Shown here one piece after another: positions 33,401 through 36,457 of a stretch of DNA of 36,457 nucleotides. The stretch is from Thalassarchaeum sp964392975 (lineage in GTDB: Archaea; Thermoplasmatota; Poseidoniia; Poseidoniales; Thalassarchaeaceae). Every line of letters begins with the position of its first letter. Positions within the stretch are counted from its first letter, which is position 1. The stretch covers positions 1-36,457 of the forward strand of contig CAYMRU010000003.1 of NCBI GenBank assembly GCA_964392975.1, in the 5' to 3' direction. The notes below the pieces were generated by a model, which worked only from the letters and a program-made list of their open reading frames with translations, had not been told where the DNA came from and ran no database searches. The position numbers were made by a program, and so were the translations under genes.

Positions 33401-33402
33401 AC
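24433..33402 (-). CDS. Giant membrane-anchored protein: TSP3-like Ca repeats, transglutaminase-like domain, Ig-like repeats, DUF4129-like tail
   Basis: 2989 residues from GTG 33402, preceded by GGGGTGA. Residues ~15-35 are a signal segment (KRRSAILFTALLMLSSHAAF). Residues ~46-710 hold about sixteen acidic DxDxDG repeats (DTDGDGLNDSYEA, DTDGDGIPDTIEQ), like thrombospondin type 3 Ca-binding modules. At ~960-1050 is a transglutaminase/protease-like core: EGSCDEFTSVFSVMLRIAGL with Cys975, GKHFTSWVEVHM with His1015, and GWVPFEACP, where Glu1041 stands in place of the usual Asp. Residues ~1100-2830 are repeated Ig-like modules (ISGTVLDG, FSGTLLDEHG, LSGTVKDNLPG, FTGRLFDDDS). One membrane helix (~2839-2862, LGIALITILLAVGATILI) is followed by RRRRK and a DUF4129-like cytoplasmic domain (CYESLCQILMSRGFLRRDFE, FEEARYSSH). 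Peptide cross-linking or cleavage outside the cell is inferred. Confidence 0.87.
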   Translation of the reverse strand: MPRVQVNLTSRDLPRKRRSAILFTALLMLSSHAAFQFGQWEAMASTDADGDGLPYGLEFYINTQPQDWDSDNDGLPDGWEWQYGLNPLSSSGDNGSTGDPDGDAFTNLNEYRYGMPSGWDSASTPAVLDNGVWWNGTVPVRLWDEESAMQIIQGSGSDGVDEDPMGNICNDQMDNDKDGLVDTFDNDGDGDADCSSDDDDGDGLIDEDPDGWDTDGDGMPDGWEVANNLDPTSNSNMDGANGDPDGDGLGNLWEYVNPTWGTRNGSTNPPTQYFRPGPFNMTATESPCNPVLGLGPGGCQIFTAEVDGITQTDPNNNDTDGDGLNDSYEALVLLTDPTSTDTDGDGIDDGVEVNGSYGDPPRATDPRNNNTDGDQFDDGEEDVNGNGVVDSGETDPTRIEDSGDFDNDGIDNWEENMTCTLWNVSDTDGGGVNDGDELAFGHLTDPCLSTVQIELSIVNWDAANSELTLNSTLELNPTAEDWRQNGAPMAYYLSSNGSLTGFRYDSIVLDSLRNVDVDKPPDASTVVFVNFSWCWDASQNATNDPKCDDDYADTDGDGLADWEEFLNTWGYISHPNIYDTDGDGVDDLTEVLDNTDPSNPCHNLLDTDEDGLNNYFENTTGCSLLFGVGGNGTIDTYYTLWNVTDTDNGGVADGQEYLDGTNPQNNSADDLNPMDTDGDGIPDTIEQQIGTDWRDPDSDGDGIIDGDECTSEFWDIDCINSEGDPLNSTDGIMDNQLYFTVTNLSSNLDYNITNYWRWHTYDYYTGVSWGVNNTLLGNTQIAPEWSTTQGVADPSFWGVNGSELNLWKIDYQSGVLGPEVELIAPYNSVNFSSWEDSNAGLNFSNYTRDLIIDQSYVETLFVSSPSVILGPEITGNSTPFSGSTYAYDLSQNFLLRTGTYVVQVTETVINESGALTAWDKVLAIQDYLVNGNDTTTFTLNHDGSGRMDMLEGSEISLEDTDIAHWILNSTQEGSCDEFTSVFSVMLRIAGLPTRKVTGFAGGTWTGKSFEVYGKHFTSWVEVHMEGNQNQGGLDMGWVPFEACPEGSPVEIIQADWGPLWVERDLSSGDIWMNGTMRFVDNATPIENTTVDLYLVLTNHTGNVPGGAAVTEHLVASGTTDENGSFALNGTPAEVIDPGYGSLVLYLHERAYVSSQGISLSWDVNITDDVTISIRDPTPVNEPMLGAGVDTLLTGDLSWANSPFTDPSQLDELQVILNYSTTVDGPISLISSLGAGGYFEFSIPINETEPLGLINASIDFYGWHQDDLNNASTPSYHARPSTLDFNLNITPAPNLTIIVEGPGVNSSILDIDSNIYLNGSVLSRGPSLDPLNGTLTLKMRRANANGPYISLTSWYLNDSNWTSSPGEFSLTWQFSAQSVPLPAGEVQVKLEFDSDGLYANDQATFTDQYGIRSYVIFNYLIEPVQRGSITVIEVLLTDHTNSSVANFPGDYNLELNGSVVWNATDPVDLPRLGVQFTPPQDMFAGDYSWELNYNGSLWLLPASASDTIRVQGQANATVQLGLDWTPRGSTNWVSGFANDIFHETPILGNNSSVVVRLLVPSDLPDSPDGSPAPPIVKRLASGWINETTGEYNLSFEMPRGVGSGVYDMEVVLDFESTPPAGGVFFKLDDGALYDAGIQTEFVVESSPESIIVVAGSTMPIIANISDVEDNSLLEGILTQVHFDWGGPSQQLLENQTTGADGVAIFSPIIPADTAPGYYTVRVHAPDDISDPLTKGAGRWLGNESFVNLTVQVASLVQINSIPPEVTAGQAFIISGTVLDGVDSNRSVDGPMALEVFFLADSSETLVNSINTASDGSFNISVPTDPLADGVTSGTKTVVVSVINGSTPFYLTGTGNASILVRGVTQFIEKTPIINTVADRGSSISFGARLVESSDNDRQLGGLTIAAKFHDTWLPEIQNGGDGIVNFTFDIPHTHPLGLIAITILFNGSSTLHSSGTVITTITIRSPTNLTVNPIQANPTAGEVFTIGGTLTSSNGSGIIDRNGNTLASSLTFSIDGQSSTFTVTGGDVAPNGTWSANIRLDLTFPRGTHTLLATFTPSVNYYGSGSGEANFDSRGYSLLSILDPLDLDPDRRTVRGDSINVSISLIDNAGQPVASEPVEIYVEGNLETTGLTDSNGTMTATITVDDFRTPGPLTISAEFAGINGTTGMIGDETSTRVIILAPTELRIDSITGSSIAGESVTFSGTLLDEHGQILAHGGSPQGGIIHLEIDGVSVGPVYSTQSNATTGTWSITYDLPLDSDYGAHTMTVRFLGGFTWVDPMGQGDSLNPEYYLPSSYSGVFNVTQTSQVVLTTPPGDIDRNELLLIEGMLTDGSGRVLSDRTLEVSMNGQYLTALSVDKNGTFSLYIPVPPDMELGPRIVLISYQGEEFIIGSNSSTIFTVYGPVSISIDPPSAVAAGDSLLLSGTVKDNLPGGWLANHSLQIFVDGALIGITSSDENGRWTYLWTVTDFLEVGNHILTVRAPEQGYHRLGISETTLVIAYHSGMTLQVDNAIMTRGGSWNFTGRLFDDDSTDNPGLEGREVSITLDGEHVAAITTSIDGTFSYTHNLGYDIARGPHIVEFSFAGETFYLPTQYNMTVYSRADIEIEVFPNNLHIIRGDPTAPIKIQGRILEIGGDSNVMSNMTVSLYWDESNLPLSDDPWSDDGTEHFGLITNAVQIMPRGPLTLTVMVEPDGSRYLNGETLDVEVDILISVVYTFTPESQHISEGQRFINGAVNVSAFDTGQPVDNFPMSAYLVNGTCQDRASSTHFSVVGPTNQDGLFTYEFESFTGLPSFHNQTFWGSLRVCFSTDSEYVDPINKTWLANFHGGLKASYEKQSSQAFGFTTMLGIALITILLAVGATILIRRRRKATIDQLAGVFSYTAELLAAGDEVREAIFNCYESLCQILMSRGFLRRDFETVREFEIAIRNALPISDQALVALDRIFEEARYSSHVLGEPHRQNAQMALSTVLQEIDELQEFPERDSYIADET
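31280..33270 (-). repeat. Degenerate DxDxDG-coding repeat region
   Basis: On the plus strand the words CCATCGCCATCGGTATC, CCATCTCCATCAGTATC and relatives recur every ~60-150 bp, reflecting the Asp-rich Ca-binding repeats of the giant protein. Copies are diverged at DNA level, so they appear old, but the region could still mis-assemble. Confidence 0.8.
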
Positions 33403-33484
33403 TTCGTCACCCCTTGCTGCCTACGGCAGAAAGATAGGGTCTTAAGACGAATGGAGCGCCGTTCGGACAGGTATCGACGAAGGT

Positions 33485-36418
33485 TCAGACAAGTTCTATC
33501 TCATCATAGTCGTAATCGTCAGAATCCTCTTCCTCAACTATGGTGACAGGAGCGGGGATTGAGTCCTCATCCTCAGTCTCGGAATCTTCCTCTCCATCAC
33601 CACCCAAGGACTCCAGATATGCCAGATGTGCAGTCCATCTGCGACGGTTGATTCGGCTCTGGATTCCAGCGAACAAAAGTAGTATGCCGACGAGTGCGAT
33701 AATCAGTGTGGAGATTCTCGGGTGGGTGATTTCGTTGACGAGGATATCGAGCAGAGAAGATAGACCGACAGTCATGGTCACCGAGATTTCAGCCGTATAT
33801 TCATCGGGCCAACTCTGCTCGGTATCGAATGGAGTTGCAGTGACCGTTACAGGGACCTTGTCACCATTATTGGCAGACTCGGGAACGCTGACCTCAAGAT
33901 TGAATGTTGACTCCTCGAATGCTCCCAATTCAATCAGAGGCGAGCCTGATGGGCCATCTATATCCACGTTCCAACCCGATTCCTCCACCTCGGCATCAAG
34001 CAGGACTGTGAGAGGGCCGTTGCCATTGTTCTTTACCTTCAACTGTAATGAGTAGGCCTCTCCTGGTAGTAACTCGTAATTGGGAGAGACTTGGACAATC
34101 TGGAGTTGGGGGTCGCCTGGCTCAATCTCAAATACGATTGGCAAATCGAAGTACCTCGCATCATCGTCTTCGATATCCTCGATAATCCGCAGATAGATTG
34201 TGTGATTACCCGCCACAACCTGGCTTGTCAGTGTAGCGGTAACAAAGACCTCGGTGAAGTCACCGGGACCAAGAGAGACACGCGGCACTGCGTCCCCAGA
34301 GTCATCTGTAATTGTGAACTGCCATTGGCCATATGCTGGATCGTTGTCAAGATTTTCCTGCAGAGATGAGGGGTTCTGTATTCTCCACCAAGTCGCAGAC
34401 TCACCTCCTGTCATGCTATTGGTGATTCTTACTCGTAAGTCCACTACTGGATTACCCGAGCCCGGCGAGCACAAATCGGCCCGTATGTGCCCCAAAGGTG
34501 TGCCATCGCAGTCTTGGGATACCTCGGCGTGTATACCGAAGGTTCTCTGGATGGTGAAGGCGACCGTGGTTCGTAGAGATGAGTTTCCTTCGCTGATAAC
34601 CTCGATTTCGATTTGGCCTATGTCTGGGTCATCACGGTCGGAAGAGGGTTTGATGTTGAACAGTAGAACCTGGGTCGAGTGGCGCTCAAGGATGGCTGTG
34701 TGGAATGTCCCGTCGCCCTCATCCTCAAGGATTCTCTGTCCGGTCTCGTTGTCGTAGATTTGAATGATTGACTTGGCTCGCTGCAGCACATCGACGCGGA
34801 AGGTGTCGGCATCGAACCCGGTGTTGAATATCTCTAGGAGGAAGGGAGTGAACTCACCATACTCGACGTATCTTGGAGCGGTCTGGTCGAAGTCATCGGG
34901 CCTAGTGGAGTTAGCCATCTGGATGTCGTGATCCTCATTCCAAACCGATACCTCAGGTGGTTGGAAGACGTCGATCTTGTCGAGGTCCAGTTGCAGGATG
35001 TCCTGATGTACTACCTGCAGGACACTCTCCACCTCTGCCTCGGCCACTGCTCTGATTTCTATGCTCTCGGGCGTACCTGTGAGGTCATCGGGAGCAGTGA
35101 GAGTGAGAATCGGGTTGAGGATGTCCCCTCCAGCATTGAGAGTGTAGCCCCCCGGTGAGTCGAACTCGAGAATCCAAGAATTACCAAGGTTAGTCAGGAC
35201 TTCAAGCTCGACTTCCATCGACTTGGTCGAGTCTCCCTTGTGCACTAACTGCAGAGGGATTGCCGTGGTCTGGCCGGGAGCAATGTACTCTGTGGTCTTG
35301 TCGAGTCGGTGGTTGATTGATACGCCCCACTGATGCATCTCAATAGGCTCGTGCTCGATTAGGAAGTCGTTGCCCTGAATATCTGTAATCTCAAGTTCGA
35401 CGGAGTACTCTCCAGCAGGCAGGCCACCGGGATAGGTCCAGATGTACTCACCGAAAATCCCCTGACTCGTGTCTTCGATGTCCTCATCGTCCTCGTTGAT
35501 TATATGGTCGATTCGATAGACTCCGTTGGGGTCACGCATCAGGAGTCGAGTCGATTCGATGTCATACCTACCGAAAGAGCTCTTGACATCGAATGTGAAC
35601 TGCATCGACCTGTCAGACAGAATGTCGTTAGGATACCAGTCTAGTTCTGGTCCTTCGGCCAGTTCCGCACCCTCTCTCTGCAGGAGTACTAGGCTGTTCG
35701 AAATCGCATTGGCTTCTACCTCGATTTGCGAGAACCTGTCAGGTTCGCCATCTATCTCGTTCCATGCAACCTCAGCTTCACAACTTGAGCCGCCTGGGAA
35801 AGAGCCGCCATCACAGCCGCTCATCTCAGCCGAGATGGATATCTCCAGCATCTCGTCCTTACTCACTGTGAAAGACTGGTCTTGGCCTAGATCGACATCG
35901 AGCTCCTCGTGGTCGAAACTGCAACTGTTGGTGATTCCCTGAGTGCAGGCGTCGGTGCTCCATGAGGCGGTACCGACTTGCGAGCCACCGGCCTTCAGAG
36001 TGATGGTCCAGTCTACAGTCGCACCATTGGGGCCAGTGGCCCTAAGGAACAGGTCGAGTGGGACATAGTAGGAGCCTGAGCTGCCGTGCTGAGACCTGCC
36101 GTTGACCACCAGAGAAGAAAGCATGTCGCTGGATCTGAAATCTATCTCTGTATCGAGAGCACTGGCTGAGTCTTGGCCTCCCGAGTCCGGAACCTCGGTT
36201 GTGAGATAGCCATCTCCTCCAGCCGATGTATTCTGCGAGGCCAGATAGAGTGTATACATCTTGAGTTCGATGTCATCTTGGGCCATCAGCGGCTCGGAAG
36301 TCCGCAGTTCGGAAGGCTCACCGATGGGCGAGTAAATCGGAGCTAGCAGCAGCATCGCTACGAAGACAGCCAAGTGGGCTTGGCCCGGGACGATATTCGG
36401 CTTACTGCTCGTATGCAC
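33485..36418 (-). CDS. Large surface protein with NEW3/CARDB-like domains and acidic tail
   Basis: 977 residues from GTG 36418. Residues ~13-30 are a signal segment (AHLAVFVAMLLLAPIYS). The ectodomain is beta-rich with Cys pairs in the first third (DACTQGITNSCSF, SGCDGGSFPGGSSCEAE). It is followed by sandwich modules with conserved-Asn signatures such as LQLKVKNNGNGPLTVLLDAE and FLLEIFNTGFDADTFRVDV, typical of NEW3/CARDB-like folds. A membrane helix at ~900-920 (STLIIALVGILLLFAGI) precedes a basic NRRRW stop-transfer and a 49-residue very acidic tail ending DSDDYDYDEIELV. No enzyme motif was seen. It lies 82 bp upstream of the giant transglutaminase-like gene on the same strand, and the two probably act together at the cell surface (inference). 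Confidence 0.85.
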   Translation of the reverse strand: MHTSSKPNIVPGQAHLAVFVAMLLLAPIYSPIGEPSELRTSEPLMAQDDIELKMYTLYLASQNTSAGGDGYLTTEVPDSGGQDSASALDTEIDFRSSDMLSSLVVNGRSQHGSSGSYYVPLDLFLRATGPNGATVDWTITLKAGGSQVGTASWSTDACTQGITNSCSFDHEELDVDLGQDQSFTVSKDEMLEISISAEMSGCDGGSFPGGSSCEAEVAWNEIDGEPDRFSQIEVEANAISNSLVLLQREGAELAEGPELDWYPNDILSDRSMQFTFDVKSSFGRYDIESTRLLMRDPNGVYRIDHIINEDDEDIEDTSQGIFGEYIWTYPGGLPAGEYSVELEITDIQGNDFLIEHEPIEMHQWGVSINHRLDKTTEYIAPGQTTAIPLQLVHKGDSTKSMEVELEVLTNLGNSWILEFDSPGGYTLNAGGDILNPILTLTAPDDLTGTPESIEIRAVAEAEVESVLQVVHQDILQLDLDKIDVFQPPEVSVWNEDHDIQMANSTRPDDFDQTAPRYVEYGEFTPFLLEIFNTGFDADTFRVDVLQRAKSIIQIYDNETGQRILEDEGDGTFHTAILERHSTQVLLFNIKPSSDRDDPDIGQIEIEVISEGNSSLRTTVAFTIQRTFGIHAEVSQDCDGTPLGHIRADLCSPGSGNPVVDLRVRITNSMTGGESATWWRIQNPSSLQENLDNDPAYGQWQFTITDDSGDAVPRVSLGPGDFTEVFVTATLTSQVVAGNHTIYLRIIEDIEDDDARYFDLPIVFEIEPGDPQLQIVQVSPNYELLPGEAYSLQLKVKNNGNGPLTVLLDAEVEESGWNVDIDGPSGSPLIELGAFEESTFNLEVSVPESANNGDKVPVTVTATPFDTEQSWPDEYTAEISVTMTVGLSSLLDILVNEITHPRISTLIIALVGILLLFAGIQSRINRRRWTAHLAYLESLGGDGEEDSETEDEDSIPAPVTIVEEEDSDDYDYDEIELV

Positions 36419-36457
36419 GATGATTCGGCCGTCAGAGTGGCGTTAAAGCGTTCGTAC
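36419..36457 (-). promoter_or_regulatory. Probable leaderless promoter of the surface-protein gene
   Basis: On the minus strand CTTTAACG (36448-36441) lies about 25 bp before the GTG at 36418 and no Shine-Dalgarno is seen, consistent with TATA-driven leaderless transcription. Only 39 bp are available. Confidence 0.35.

Noticed and set aside
1..36457. Mobile elements, integrases, attachment sites, rRNA or tRNA genes.
   Set aside because: I saw no transposase or integrase motifs, no terminal inverted repeats and no RNA gene consensus on either strand by eye.

Overview
The window reads as a piece of a planktonic marine euryarchaeon, most likely Candidatus Poseidoniia (Marine Group II/III). The archaeal information-processing block (Rpo7, Spt4, S24e, S27ae), an archaeal GEK1-type D-aminoacyl-tRNA deacylase and an XPD helicase fix the domain as Archaea. 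Three very large secreted or membrane-anchored beta-rich proteins and bacterial-type metabolic enzymes (hexameric glutamate dehydrogenase, proline dehydrogenase, a polar-amino-acid ABC transporter) are what I associate with that group. The lineage is inferred from gene content; no 16S or phylogeny was available. Genes are tightly packed. At four places convergent genes meet within 0-4 bp, and several promoters look leaderless.

Layout. 1-1571 (minus): proline dehydrogenase (runs off the left edge) and dtdA. 1643-2545 (plus): a hypothetical beta-propeller-like protein. 2546-3887 (minus): rpo7, spt4, rps24e, rps27ae, nearly contiguous. 4110-9767 (plus): a 1885-residue surface protein with FG-GAP/VCBS-like and CARDB-like domains. 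9768-12320 (minus): purC, a class IV aminotransferase and a sulfotransferase-like protein, probably one operon. 12436-15297 (plus): an ABC permease with an N-terminal extracellular beta-propeller, and its ATPase. 15294-16649 (minus): glutamate dehydrogenase. 16776-18092 (minus): an HD-domain phosphohydrolase. 18268-24436 (plus): a tandem ribbon-helix-helix regulator, a structured GC-rich spacer with a possible 57-residue ORF, a receiver-like/PPDK-N-like protein interrupted by a frameshift, an XPD-like Fe-S helicase, and a small protein with an Hsp20-like C-terminus. 24433-36418 (minus): a 2989-residue transglutaminase-like/DUF4129 protein and a 977-residue surface protein.

How the genes may work together. 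Proline dehydrogenase, the amino-acid ABC transporter, glutamate dehydrogenase and the aminotransferase suggest a peptide/amino-acid-using heterotroph, and the large exported proteins could act on or adhere to protein-rich particles. The most unusual items are the propeller-ABC permease fusion, which has no separate substrate-binding protein beside it; the giant transglutaminase-like protein whose apparent triad is Cys-His-Glu; the frameshifted receiver/PPDK-N protein; and the structured spacer upstream of it.
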